This document shows positions 25,507 to 34,475 of a stretch of 64,000 nucleotides of DNA, piece after piece. Both the position numbers and the translations under genes were made by a program. The notes beneath the pieces are model-generated. The model was not told the DNA's origin. It worked only from the letters and a program-made list of their open reading frames with translations, and did no database searches. This stretch comes from Tigheibacillus halophilus (GTDB lineage: Bacteria > Bacillota > Bacilli > Bacillales > Amphibacillaceae): positions 124,001-188,000 of the forward strand of contig NZ_JBHUIZ010000013.1 of the NCBI RefSeq assembly GCF_042683165.1, read 5' to 3'. Position 1 is the first letter of the stretch, and each line of letters opens with the position of its first letter.

Positions 25507-25869
25507 GTGGGAAAAACGCTGATCAAGATATCGGTTATTTACTTTGCTCTCGGTGTTTCATTTGGACTTTATATGTCAGCAGTACATATTTTTGATTTGG
25601 CTACGATCCACGTCCATTTGAATTTGCTTGGCTGGGTGTCGCTTGCGCTTGCGGGTATTATCTATCAAATCTTTCCTAACCTGGCAAAGACGAAATTAGC
25701 TCATTTTCATTTTTGGCTTCATAATATCGGATTGCCAATCATGATGCTCAGTATTGCATTTGCTATCCTCGGCGCTGGCGGATTTTTCTTCATCACTGCG
25801 ACAATAGGCGGGGTCATCACTGTTTTAGGCATTTTCTGTTTTTCTATCAATATCGCATCTCATTTGTAA
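25507..25869 (+). CDS. Short membrane protein related to heme-copper oxidase subunit I
   Basis: A 120-residue protein with four membrane segments, started at GTG 25507 after AAAGGAGGG. The second helix contains HVHLNLLGW and the third HFHFWLHNIG, which resemble heme-ligand helices of cbb3/NOR-type subunit I, but the protein has only about a third of that length. Stand-alone short homologues of this kind occur in Bacillaceae. A full oxidase role is ruled out by length; heme binding is possible. Confidence 0.75.
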   Translation: MGKTLIKISVIYFALGVSFGLYMSAVHIFDLATIHVHLNLLGWVSLALAGIIYQIFPNLAKTKLAHFHFWLHNIGLPIMMLSIAFAILGAGGFFFITATIGGVITVLGIFCFSINIASHL

Positions 25870-25993
25870 TTTCTTTTAAAATATTTTTAGTGTACGCTGT
25901 TCAACTGTAACAGTTATGATTTCCCTATTCTGTGGACGGAATTTTCCCGGCTATGCCATAATAGAGTTATATTAGCGGGGGAGGAAATTGTTG

Positions 25994-26260
25994 ATGAAAT
26001 ATTTTGCAGTGTTTTTACCGATGAAGGATGAAGAAAAAAGCGCACAATACCGGCCGGATCATCTGGCATTCTTGAAAGAACAAGGTGAGAAAGGGCATGT
26101 CTTCGTCAAAGGGCGTTTTGTCGATGGATGGGGCGGCATGGTGATTTACCAAGGGAATGATATTGCTGACATAACATCTATTGTTTTAGAAGATCCTTAT
26201 GTTGTTAGCGGTGCGAGAGATTTTGAGATTCATGAATGGGAAATGCAAGAAGGCCGCTAG
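25994..26260 (+). CDS. YciI-like protein
   Basis: An 88-residue protein from ATG 25994, with GGGGGAGG 9 bases upstream; two in-frame TTG codons lie just before. MKYFAVFLPMKDE, RPDHLAFLKEQGEKG, FVDGWGGMVIYQ and VSGARDFEIHEW fit the YciI ferredoxin-like fold. The His in RPDHLAFL corresponds to the conserved YciI histidine. Function of the family is unclear; some members act as dehydrochlorinase-like or muconolactone-isomerase-like enzymes. Confidence 0.82.
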   Translation: MKYFAVFLPMKDEEKSAQYRPDHLAFLKEQGEKGHVFVKGRFVDGWGGMVIYQGNDIADITSIVLEDPYVVSGARDFEIHEWEMQEGR

Positions 26261-26278
26261 ATTTAAAGGGAAATAAAA

Positions 26279-26304
26279 TAACAGATGGCGTATGCCATCT
26301 GTTA
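26279..26304 (-). terminator. Terminator-like hairpin at the end of ilvE
   Basis: AACAGATGGC and GCCATCTGTT pair perfectly around GTAT. Reading on the minus strand the stem is followed by a T-rich stretch, fitting ilvE; on the plus strand no T run follows. Confidence 0.55.
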
Positions 26305-26370
26305 TCTGCTGGTGTACAATTAGAAAAAGAGTGATAAGACCGTTTATTGTTTCCTTGTAGTTTAAAAAAA

Positions 26371-27468
26371 TCATGCATGAATGTTTTCTTTTTCGGTCAC
26401 CTTTTCAATCCAGCCAAATGGATCATCCATTTGCCCATACTGGATACCTGTTAATGTATCGTAAAGGCGCTTGGCAATTGGTCCTGTCGTACCGTCATTG
26501 ACAGTAAATTGCTTCTCGTTCCACGCAAATTTTCCGATAGGCGAAATCACCGCTGCAGTACCAGTTCCAAAGGCTTCCTCTAACCGTCCAGCCTGCTGTG
26601 CATCGTATAATTCCTCCATGGAGATTTTCCGTTCAGTGACAGGCAAATTCCAATGTTTAAGCAATTGAATGACGGAATCTCGTGTTACACCGCTCAAAAT
26701 ACTCCCATTCAGTGCAGGGGTAACAATTTCCCCGTCAATCTTAAAAAATACATTCATACTGCCCACTTCTTCGATATATTTCTTTTCAATGCCGTCGAGC
26801 CACAGAACTTGAGAGTAGCCGTCTTTCGCAGCAATCTCTTGTGCTTTTAAACTGGAGGCATAATTTCCGCCGGTTTTTGCTTCGCCGGTCCCGCCAGCCA
26901 CTGCCCGCACATATTCATTTTCAACCAAGATACTGACAGGGTTAATCCCTTCTTTGTAATAAGCCCCCACTGGCGACAAAATTACATATAACTGATAACG
27001 GCGTGATGGTGCGACACCGAGGAAGGGCTCTGTTGAAATAATGAACGGACGTATATACAGCGATGTTCCCTCCGCATTTGGAACCCATTCTTTCTCCAGT
27101 TCTACAAGCTGCTTAATTGCCTTCAATACAAAAGCTTCATCGATTTCTGGAATACATAAACGATCATTGGAGCGGTTCATTCGACGCAGATTTTTCTGCG
27201 GGCGGAAAAGCTGTACTTCTCCCTCCTGGTTCAAATAAGCTTTCATCCCTTCAAACACGCTCTGTCCGTAATGAAATACCATTGCAGATGGGGCGATGGA
27301 TATAGGCTGGTATGGTACGATCCTTGGATTGTGCCATGCAAGTTCATCGGAAAAATCCATGATGAACATATGATCTGTGAATGAACGGCCAAATATCAGT
27401 TCTTGTGTCGATGGCTTTTGTTTGTGGTTTTCACACATGCTTACGGATACTCTCATTTCTTCATCCAT
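26371..27468 (-). CDS. ilvE: Branched-chain amino acid aminotransferase
   Basis: A 365-residue PLP enzyme that interconverts leucine, isoleucine and valine with their 2-oxo acids, the last biosynthetic and first catabolic step. ATG 27468 follows GAGGGG; the upstream in-frame ATG at 27504 lacks a binding site. Class IV signatures: FHYGQSVFEGMKAY, YIRPFI, GGTGEAKTGGNYASS with the PLP lysine region, and EEVGSMNVFF. It resembles B. subtilis YwaA/IlvK in length. It stands divergent to a BASS transporter and ilvD, in a region with a CodY-like box. Confidence 0.93.
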   Translation of the reverse strand: MDEEMRVSVSMCENHKQKPSTQELIFGRSFTDHMFIMDFSDELAWHNPRIVPYQPISIAPSAMVFHYGQSVFEGMKAYLNQEGEVQLFRPQKNLRRMNRSNDRLCIPEIDEAFVLKAIKQLVELEKEWVPNAEGTSLYIRPFIISTEPFLGVAPSRRYQLYVILSPVGAYYKEGINPVSILVENEYVRAVAGGTGEAKTGGNYASSLKAQEIAAKDGYSQVLWLDGIEKKYIEEVGSMNVFFKIDGEIVTPALNGSILSGVTRDSVIQLLKHWNLPVTERKISMEELYDAQQAGRLEEAFGTGTAAVISPIGKFAWNEKQFTVNDGTTGPIAKRLYDTLTGIQYGQMDDPFGWIEKVTEKENIHA

Positions 27469-27666
27469 TTTCCTATCCCCTCTTGTTGTAAAATTTGTAA
27501 CCAATGATAATCCTTTTTTTTAGCGAGTGCAAGCCCAATTGCTCACTATTTCAGTTTTATGTGAAAACTCTCGCTTTTTAACGGAAGACAATTTGACATA
27601 AAATGCCGGTAAACAAGGCTCAAACCAAGAAAAATTACGCAGTTGTTTTACATGTAAGAAAAAACT

Positions 27667-27681
27667 AATTTCAGAAAACAT
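27667..27681. promoter_or_regulatory. Weak CodY-box candidate between ilvE and the BASS transporter
   Basis: TAATTTCAGAAAACA matches the CodY consensus AATTTTCWGAAAATT at 11 of 15 positions, with an intact TTTCAGAAAA core. Placement in the ilvE/ilvD promoter region is biologically sensible, but the match is modest. Confidence 0.35.
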
Positions 27682-27740
27682 CTTGATTTTTCAAATAATA
27701 AGGTATAAAATCTTTAGAAATTGCCACAAGGAGGATTAAA

Positions 27741-28712
27741 ATGAAAACGATAGAAAAAGTCAGCGCTTTTACAGGAAACACATTTGCCATTTGGGTAATC
27801 CTCTTCGCTATTTGGGCATATTTCATGCCAAGCGGGTTCACGTGGATCGCACCACATATTTCCCTGTTGCTTGGTATCATTATGTTTGGAATGGGGCTCA
27901 CTTTGTCAATCGATGATTTCAAAGGAATTATCAAAATGCCAAAAAGCGTGCTGGTCGGGGTCATATCTCAATACACTATCATGCCGCTGCTTGCATTCGG
28001 TTTGGCTACTGCATTTCAATTACCGGCAGAAGTAGCAGTTGGGGTTATTCTTGTCGGCTGTTGTCCGGGCGGAACTGCCTCCAATGTTATGACTTTTTTA
28101 GCGAAAGGAAATACAGCATTATCGGTGACGATCACTGCAGTTTCCACGCTGCTTGCACCGTTATTGACGCCGGCATTGACATTGCTTTTTGCCAGTAAAT
28201 GGCTGCCGGTATCTGCGGGCTCCATGTTTATGTCGATTGTGCAAATTGTTCTGCTGCCAATTGTGTTAGGAATTGTCGTACGATTGCTGTTTAGAAAGCA
28301 AGTGGAAAAAAGCGTCAAAGCACTTCCGCTTGTTTCTGTCGTCGGTATTGTTGCTGTTGCCGCAGCAGTAGTGGCAGTCAATAATACAGCAATCGCCGAA
28401 ACTGGTTTGCTGATTTTGTCCATCGTTATGTTACATAATGTTTTGGGCTTGCTGGTCGGTTTTTTTGTTGCAAAGCTGCTTCGGCTTAATTTTGACGATC
28501 AGAAGGCCATTTCGATTGAGGTCGGTATGCAAAATTCCGGCCTCGGTTCTACGCTTGCTCTGGCTTACTTTGCACCAATTGCAGCGGTTCCCAGTGCAAT
28601 ATTCAGCGTCTGGCATAATATCTCTGGGCCTATCCTTGCAACATGGTGGGGCAAGCGCACCACTAAGAAACAAACAGAAGCCTCAGCCGCCGGAAGCCGG
28701 CAGATCAGCTGA
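27741..28712 (+). CDS. Bile acid:sodium symporter (BASS) family transporter
   Basis: A 323-residue membrane protein with nine to ten segments. FGMGLTLSIDDF, VGCCPGGTASNVMTFLAKGNTALSVT (a sodium-site region) and the late EVGMQNSGLGSTLAL are signatures of the bacterial YocS/PanS branch. Members move organic anions with sodium; PanS carries ketopantoate. It sits directly before ilvD, whose product 2-ketoisovalerate is the pantothenate precursor, so a keto-acid substrate is an attractive but unproven idea. AAGGAGG precedes the ATG. Confidence 0.88.
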   Translation: MKTIEKVSAFTGNTFAIWVILFAIWAYFMPSGFTWIAPHISLLLGIIMFGMGLTLSIDDFKGIIKMPKSVLVGVISQYTIMPLLAFGLATAFQLPAEVAVGVILVGCCPGGTASNVMTFLAKGNTALSVTITAVSTLLAPLLTPALTLLFASKWLPVSAGSMFMSIVQIVLLPIVLGIVVRLLFRKQVEKSVKALPLVSVVGIVAVAAAVVAVNNTAIAETGLLILSIVMLHNVLGLLVGFFVAKLLRLNFDDQKAISIEVGMQNSGLGSTLALAYFAPIAAVPSAIFSVWHNISGPILATWWGKRTTKKQTEASAAGSRQIS

Positions 28713-28831
28713 TGCGTACGCCATTGTGGATGCAGTTGGCATGCAAGGCTTTCCACATGGCAAACGAGAACATTTCAATTGTTAATATCGGAAATATATT
28801 ACATTTTAAAGGGCAGAAAGGTTGGACTAAA

Positions 28832-30510
28832 ATGAAAAAAGATTTGCGTATCAAGAGTAAGGTGTTCAGTGAAGGAAATTTAAAAGCGCCAAACAGGGCC
28901 ATGTTGCGTGCAGTAGGTTTGCAGGATAGTGATTTTGAGAAACCGATGATCGGAATTGCAAGCACATGGAGTGAGGTGACCCCATGCAATATCCACTTGA
29001 ACGATTTAGGGGAGAAAGCGAGAGATGGTGCGAGACATGCGGGAGGAGTCCCCTTTATGTTCAATACCATCACTGTATCCGATGGTATTTCGATGGGGAC
29101 CCAGGGAATGAGGTATTCGCTTCCAAGCCGGGATGTAATTGCGGATTCGATTGAGACGGTTGTCGGGGCAGAAAGCCTGGATGCTCTTGTGGCGATCGGC
29201 GCCTGTGATAAAAATATACCTGGCTGTCTGATCGCGATTGCCAATAGTGAAGTTCCAGCAATATTTGTGTATGGCGGGACGATTGCGCCGGGTTCGCTTC
29301 ATGGCAAAGATATTGATCTTGTTTCTGTTTTTGAAGGTGTAGGGAAACATGACAATGGTGATATCGATGACAAGGAACTTAAAGCGATTGAGTGTCATGC
29401 ATGCCCTGGTGCGGGTGCGTGCGGAGGCATGTATACTGCTAATACTATGGCATCGGCTGTAGAGGCAATGGGAATGAGCCTGCCAGGAAGTGCATCCAAT
29501 CCGGCTGAAACAGGGGAAAAACGTGAGGACTGTGTTGCAGCGGGCGAGGCAGTCTATAAGCTGCTGGAAAAAGGTATTTATCCAAAGGATATCATGACGA
29601 AAGAAGCATTTGAAAATGCGATCACTGTTGTGATGGCCCTTGGCGGTTCGACAAATGCAGTGTTACATCTGCTTGCCATGGCGCATGCTATCGATGTGGA
29701 TTTGTCAATCGACGATTTCAACCGGATCCAAGAGAAAGTTCCGCACTTAGCTGATTTGAAGCCGAGCGGTCAATATGTGATGCAGGATCTACACCATGCC
29801 GGAGGTGTACAAGCTGTCATGAAACTGCTTTATGAAAATGGTTATTTACACGGAGAATGCTTAACGGTCACAGGAAATACCGTTGCAGAGAATCTTGCTG
29901 AAGTTCCTGATCTGGTGGAAGGGCAAAAGGTTATTATGCCGCTGGACGAGCCTAAAAGAAAAGACGGTCCGTTGATTATCTTGAAGGGAAATCTGGCACC
30001 AAACGGTGCAGTCGCGAAGGTATCCGGTGTGAAGGTTTCCCGTCATACTGGACCTGCCCGCGTTTTCAATACCGAAAAAGAGGCGGCAGATGCGATTCAA
30101 GCTGGCAAGATCAACGCGGGGACGTGCTTGTTATTCGTCATGTCGGACCAAAAGGGGGACCAGGAATGCCGGAGATGCTGTCTATTTCCAGTCTGCTTGT
30201 TGGAAAAGGACTTGGAGAAAAAGTCGCTTTGCTGACTGACGGTCGTTTTTCGGGCGGAACCCATGGGCTTGTTGTCGGCCATATTGCCCCAGAGGCACAG
30301 GTCGGCGGACCGATCGCATTACTACAGGCAGGGGATGAGGTGACCATCGATTCCGATGCCAAGGAAATCTCGATGAACATATCGGAAGCTGAACTGGAAA
30401 AAAGAAAATCGACTTGGACAGCTCCGCCATTGTATAAAAAAGGCATCCTTGGCAAGTATGCACATAACGTATCATGCTCTTCAAAAGGTGCTGTAACGGA
30501 TTTTAAATAA
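28832..30510 (+). pseudogene. ilvD: Dihydroxy-acid dehydratase with a 1-base frameshift
   Basis: Two overlapping frames together give a full IlvD. Frame one (28832-30235) covers MKKDLRIKSKVFSEG through GACDKNIPGC and CHACPGAGACGG (iron-sulfur and substrate cysteines) up to GKINAG; frame two (about 30121-30510) continues with DVLVIRHVGPKGGPGMPEM and LLTDGRFSGGTHG. The break is at the G run 30118-30121: four G where five would restore one 559-residue protein, the usual length. IlvD makes 2-ketoisovalerate and 3-methyl-2-oxovalerate, a step with no other gene in this window. Real inactivation, a sequencing error or a -1 slip are all possible; the otherwise perfect conservation after the break favours an error or very recent mutation. 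Confidence 0.9.
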
Positions 30511-30543
30511 CAGTAAGAACGGGGGCAGCCCCACAGAACAGAA

Positions 30544-30588
30544 GAAAAACTGCCAGATGCAACACCTTGATCTGGCAGTTTTTCTTTT
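30544..30588. terminator. Bidirectional terminator between ilvD and the phosphatase gene
   Basis: GAAAAACTGCCAGAT (30544-30558) pairs with 30570-30584; A run on the left and T run on the right serve the two convergent genes. Confidence 0.85.
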
Positions 30589-30594
30589 GTTACG

Positions 30595-31281
30595 CTATGC
30601 ATGTACACTGAAGACATGTTTACTTGGAAGTTCCAAACAGTTGAGTTGGCCACCGAACACAGCCCCGCCATCGATGCCGATGATCCGGTTATCTCCGAAA
30701 TAAACGGTATGGCAGTCATTGTCACCGTGTAAGTATGCGGTTGGCGTGTGGCCGAATACAACTGTTTTTTCCCCTCGATAATCCGAGAAGAACGGTTCAC
30801 GTATCCAGACAAAAGTATGCTTGTCCATTTCTGATAATGGTTGGTTTGGATCCAAGCCTGCATGCACGAATAAATAGTCAGGCGTCTGAAAAATGTAGTC
30901 CCGTTCTCGGATAAAGCAAACATGCTTTTTAAAGATTTCTGAATCCGCAAGCACGTCAGCTGCATTCTCTGCAGCGGCATCACCCATGTAGCTAGCAATC
31001 GTTTCAGATGCCCCATTACGAAGCCAATGCTCCAAAGAGCCTGAACTTTCATCCATAGCGCTTAGCAACATTTCCTCATGATTGCCCCGCAATACGATAG
31101 CACCTTTTTCATGAAGGTCCATCACTTTCTCCAGAACGCCGCAACTGTCAGGGCCACGGTCGATATAATCCCCAATTAAAATCAATTGATCTTTTTGGGG
31201 ATCATAAGCTGCTTTTTTCAGTAGTGTTTCAAAAAGGGATAGTTCCCCATGAATATCACCAATTGCCAGTAATCGTTCCAA
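30595..31281 (-). CDS. Calcineurin-like phosphoesterase / serine-threonine phosphatase family protein
   Basis: A 228-residue metallophosphatase beginning at TTG 31281, seven bases after GGGAGG. The dinuclear metal site is complete: GDIHGE, GDYIDRGPDS, LRGNHE, then FVHAG and VFGHTPT. Length and motif order fit the bacterial PPP group (PrpE, lambda phosphatase, ApaH relatives), which dephosphorylates proteins or dinucleotide polyphosphates. It is a single gene, convergent to ilvD and divergent to the ilv-leu operon. Confidence 0.88.
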   Translation of the reverse strand: MERLLAIGDIHGELSLFETLLKKAAYDPQKDQLILIGDYIDRGPDSCGVLEKVMDLHEKGAIVLRGNHEEMLLSAMDESSGSLEHWLRNGASETIASYMGDAAAENAADVLADSEIFKKHVCFIRERDYIFQTPDYLFVHAGLDPNQPLSEMDKHTFVWIREPFFSDYRGEKTVVFGHTPTAYLHGDNDCHTVYFGDNRIIGIDGGAVFGGQLNCLELPSKHVFSVHA

Positions 31282-31406
31282 TTTGTTACCTCCCTGGTGG
31301 CTGACCGGAAATAATAAGATAAGCATTTCTTGTTTAAAACAAATGCATGTCTAAATCCAGTGAAAATGTCAGTTATTCTTACTCAATTTTTGCACACATG
31401 TACTTA

Positions 31407-31421
31407 AATTACCAGAAAGCT
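31407..31421. promoter_or_regulatory. Weak CodY-box candidate upstream of ilv-leu
   Basis: AATTACCAGAAAGCT matches the CodY consensus at 11 of 15 positions, about 215-230 bases before the predicted ilv-leu transcription start. In B. subtilis CodY binds upstream of this operon; here the site is weak. Confidence 0.3.
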
Positions 31422-31539
31422 ATTTTGTCCCATCGGGGGAGGTTTTAGTTGTCAAAATGATATACCGAATGCAATAAATAAATGTCATTAAAATGTAATA
31501 TGAACATTCTAACCACAAGCTTTGCTAACACATTGCTCA

Positions 31540-31553
31540 TGTAAGCGGATACA
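31540..31553. promoter_or_regulatory. cre site upstream of the ilv-leu promoter
   Basis: TGTAAGCGGATACA matches the cre consensus at 13 of 14 positions and is centred about 90 bases before the predicted start. In B. subtilis a cre at about -96 lets CcpA activate ilv-leu; the same arrangement seems conserved here. Confidence 0.7.
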
Positions 31554-31600
31554 GTTACAGACTGCAGAAATACACGTGAAAATTAATTTGTAAAAAGGTA

Positions 31601-31629
31601 TTGACCAAACTTTAAAAACGTTATATGAT
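31601..31629 (+). promoter_or_regulatory. Promoter of the ilv-leu operon
   Basis: TTGACC (31601-31606) and TATGAT (31624-31629) with 17-base spacing; predicted start near 31636. It precedes a T-box leader of about 385 bases. Confidence 0.75.
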
Positions 31630-31716
31630 TATCGGCAATATCAATACTTCAAAAGTTTCAGTCAATACGATGAAATGGTGTTAAAATCTTAAACGACGAA
31701 ACGAACTGAAAAAATA

Positions 31717-32020
31717 AAATCGATGACGGGAATAAAGAAATAGAGTTTCAGTGTTCAAAGAGATCCGGCGATGGTGAAAATCCGGAAACACAGCTCATTT
31801 CGACATCATCCCTGAGTGCTTTGCTGAAAGGAATTTTTTCCGAATAGGCACGGCCAGGTGCTGAAACCTTCAGTACCTGTTACCAAAGCAAGCCTTCATG
31901 GCTTGATGAGGCAGTGTCTGCAAATACACTGTAAAATTGGGTGGTACCGTGAAAAGTTGGCTCTTTTCTCCCCAACCGCTTTGCATTTATGCATAAGTAT
32001 GGGGCGAATAGAGCCTTTTT
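31717..32020 (+). promoter_or_regulatory. T-box leader, leucine specifier CUC
   Basis: This transcribed leader senses uncharged tRNA-Leu and allows readthrough into ilv-leu. Stem I: GATGA (31722-31726) pairs with TCATC (31806-31810), GGAAT with ATTTC, and GTGTT with AACAC above the specifier loop. The specifier loop presents CTC at 31794-31796, a leucine codon, as in B. subtilis ilv-leu. AGAGA and GGTGAAA motifs lie in the apical part. Stem III is CAAGCC/GGCTTG (31889-31905). The T-box TGGGTGGTACCGTG is at 31938-31951. The terminator GGCTCT...CCCC / GGGG...AGAGCC ends with five T at 32016-32020. Confidence 0.92.
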
Positions 32021-32235
32021 GCATTGGTAAAAAAAGTGGGATTTCCTGTTTTTGAATTGACGGAATCTTACGTATTCAAAGAGGATTCCATGGTTCTATT
32101 GCTGGATCATAAGGCGTACGATTCACTTAAAAGAACAGGGGACATAAAAGCCCGGTATGAATGAGGTTGGAACAGAAGTTTTTCAGCAAGACTTTCTGTC
32201 AGCAATATATATCATTGTCAAGGAGGCATGTGAAA

Positions 32236-33957
32236 GTGAAAGGTGAAGCAAAGCAAAATCCCCAAGCAGTGAAAGAAGCATGTACTGGTTCTGAGTTGTT
32301 GATCGACCTGTTGGTCGAAGAAAATGTGGATACGATTTTTGGTTACCCAGGCGGAGCGGTACTTCCCATATACGATGCTTTATACCGCAGTAATGCACCG
32401 TTTCAGCATATTTTATCCAGGCATGAGCAAGGATCGATTCACGCAGCAGAAGGGTATGCTCGCGTGACAGGCAAACCTGGTGTCGTTTTTGCAACGTCAG
32501 GGCCTGGTGCCACTAACCTCGTGACTGGCATCACGGATGCCATGATGGATTCATTGCCGCTCGTTGTATTCACAGGGCAGGTTTCCAATCAAGTTATTGG
32601 CACAGATGCTTTTCAAGAGTCGGATGTCATGGGCATCACCATGCCGATTACGAAATACAATTATCAGGTGAATGATGCACGGGATCTTCCGCGAGTCGTA
32701 AAAGAAGCATTTCATATTGCTAACACAGGCAGACCTGGCCCAGTGGTGGTTGATATTCCGAAAAACATTTCGGAAACTGTCGTGTATGAACCGGGATCAG
32801 ATGATTTCGACTTGCAGGGATATCAGCCAACAAAACATCCCAATCCGCTGCAAATCATCAAGTTGGCAGCAGCCCTTGGCAATGCGCAAAGACCGTTAAT
32901 CCTGTCAGGCGCCGGTGTTGTTTTTGCTAAAGCTTCTGAACAACTGCAACAGCTTGCAGTCATGTGTAAGGTACCGGTTGTCACGACGTTGCAAGGCTTG
33001 GGAAGCTTTCCTGGGGAGCATGAGTTATCACTAGGAATGGGCGGGATGCATGGATCCTATGCAGCGAATATGGCCATCCAGGAATGCGATCTGCTAATCA
33101 ATGTGGGTGCCCGGTTCGATGACCGTCTAACAGGGAACTTGAAGAGTTTCGCGCCAAAGGCGAAAGTGGCTCATATTGACGTCGATCCAGCAGAAATTGG
33201 AAAGAACGTTTCAACAGATATACCTGTTGTCGCTGACGCAAAGGAGGCATTGCTTGCACTGCTGGAAACAGTGGAGGAGCTGCCTGATACAAATGGATGG
33301 CGTGCACATGTTAAAGCAAATGATGAAACATATCCGTTTTGGTATGAAAAACCAAAACAGTACGTATCGCCGCAGTGGCTAATGGAAAAAGTCTATCAGG
33401 CTACCGATGGAAAAGCGATTGTTACAACGGATGTCGGACAGCATCAAATGTGGGCGGCCCAGTACTATAAATTTGCAACACCGAATCGATGGGTTACATC
33501 CGGAGGGCTTGGAACAATGGGATTTGGCTTCCCAGCAGCGATCGGAGCTCAGCTTGGTGCTCCAGACCAATTGGTCGTTTCCATTGTCGGAGACGGAGGG
33601 TTCCAAATGACGTTGCAGGAATTATCAGTTGTCAGCCAACTGCAATTGCCAGTCAAGGTAATCATTGTCAATAATGAAGCGCTTGGCATGGTTAGGCAGT
33701 GGCAGGAAAGCTTTTACGAAGAAAGGTACTCATCTTCGATGCTGACAGCGAATCCAGACTTTGTAAAACTTGCCGAAAGCTACGGTATCCGTGGACTATG
33801 TGTACATCATGAGGAGGATGTCGATCAGGCGCTGGCAGAAATTTTTGCTATAGAAGGCCCGGTTGTCGCAGATTTCAGAGTCGCACAACAAGAAAAGGTT
33901 TATCCAATGATAGCGCCTGGCAAAGCATTGCATGAAATGTTAGGGGTGAAGAAATGA
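32236..33957 (+). CDS. ilvB: Acetolactate synthase large (catalytic) subunit
   Basis: A 573-residue ThDP enzyme that condenses two pyruvates, or pyruvate and 2-oxobutyrate, for valine/leucine and isoleucine. GTG 32236 is chosen since AAGGAGG stands 9 bases upstream and the length then equals the B. subtilis enzyme. Motifs: FGYPGGAVLPIYDAL with the downstream catalytic Glu in SRHEQGSIHAAEGYAR, FQESDVMGIT, and the ThDP site GDGGFQMTLQELSV...NNEALGMVRQWQ. First gene of the operon, about 215 bases after the T-box terminator; the sequence between holds a GGAATC/GATTCC hairpin but no gene. Confidence 0.95.
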   Translation: MKGEAKQNPQAVKEACTGSELLIDLLVEENVDTIFGYPGGAVLPIYDALYRSNAPFQHILSRHEQGSIHAAEGYARVTGKPGVVFATSGPGATNLVTGITDAMMDSLPLVVFTGQVSNQVIGTDAFQESDVMGITMPITKYNYQVNDARDLPRVVKEAFHIANTGRPGPVVVDIPKNISETVVYEPGSDDFDLQGYQPTKHPNPLQIIKLAAALGNAQRPLILSGAGVVFAKASEQLQQLAVMCKVPVVTTLQGLGSFPGEHELSLGMGGMHGSYAANMAIQECDLLINVGARFDDRLTGNLKSFAPKAKVAHIDVDPAEIGKNVSTDIPVVADAKEALLALLETVEELPDTNGWRAHVKANDETYPFWYEKPKQYVSPQWLMEKVYQATDGKAIVTTDVGQHQMWAAQYYKFATPNRWVTSGGLGTMGFGFPAAIGAQLGAPDQLVVSIVGDGGFQMTLQELSVVSQLQLPVKVIIVNNEALGMVRQWQESFYEERYSSSMLTANPDFVKLAESYGIRGLCVHHEEDVDQALAEIFAIEGPVVADFRVAQQEKVYPMIAPGKALHEMLGVKK

Positions 33958-34475
33958 AACGGATTATAACCGCAACCGTTCAAAATCGCGGCGGTGTGCT
34001 TAACCGGATAACTGGAATGCTGAACAAGCGGCAGTTCAATATCGAAAGTATCACTGTCGGGGCTTCAGAAATAGAGGGTATCTCCAAAATGACATTTGTC
34101 GTCCATATTAACGACGAGCAGAAGCTGGAGCAGCTTACTAAACAGCTTCATAAACAGATTGACGTACTGAAGGTTTCCGACATTACTGACAAAGCGATTG
34201 TAGCCAGAGAATTAGCCCTTATCAAGGTGGGCGGCAGTGGACAATCCAGAGCAGAGATTCAAAGCATCATCACACCATTCCGTGCTTCTATCATCGATGT
34301 CAGCAAAGACAGTCTGACCATACAGGTGACAGGTAAACCTGAAAAAGTCGAAGCGCTGATTACCTTGTTAAGACCATATGGGATCAAAGAATTGGCGCGA
34401 ACAGGTGTAACTGCCTTTTTACGAGGCCAGCAGCCCCGGCAAGTGACTGATATTCAAAAAGCATACACGATTTAA
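33954..34475 (+). CDS. ilvN: Acetolactate synthase small (regulatory) subunit
   Basis: A 173-residue subunit with an N-terminal ACT domain (TATVQNRGGVLNRITGMLNKR, then NIESITVG) that binds valine and gives feedback inhibition, and a C-terminal domain that contacts IlvB. Its ATG overlaps the ilvB stop (ATGA), so translation is coupled. Also called ilvH in Bacillus. Confidence 0.95.
   Translation: MKRIITATVQNRGGVLNRITGMLNKRQFNIESITVGASEIEGISKMTFVVHINDEQKLEQLTKQLHKQIDVLKVSDITDKAIVARELALIKVGGSGQSRAEIQSIITPFRASIIDVSKDSLTIQVTGKPEKVEALITLLRPYGIKELARTGVTAFLRGQQPRQVTDIQKAYTI

Noticed and set aside
30118..30121. Programmed frameshifting in ilvD
   Set aside because: The GGGG run permits a -1 slip, but no downstream stimulatory structure was recognised and IlvD is not known to be made this way; mutation or sequencing error is simpler.
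30138..31052. A 304-codon minus-strand ORF between ilvD and the phosphatase
   Set aside because: It runs through the opposite strand of ilvD, a terminator and a second frame of the phosphatase gene; both true genes are well recognised.
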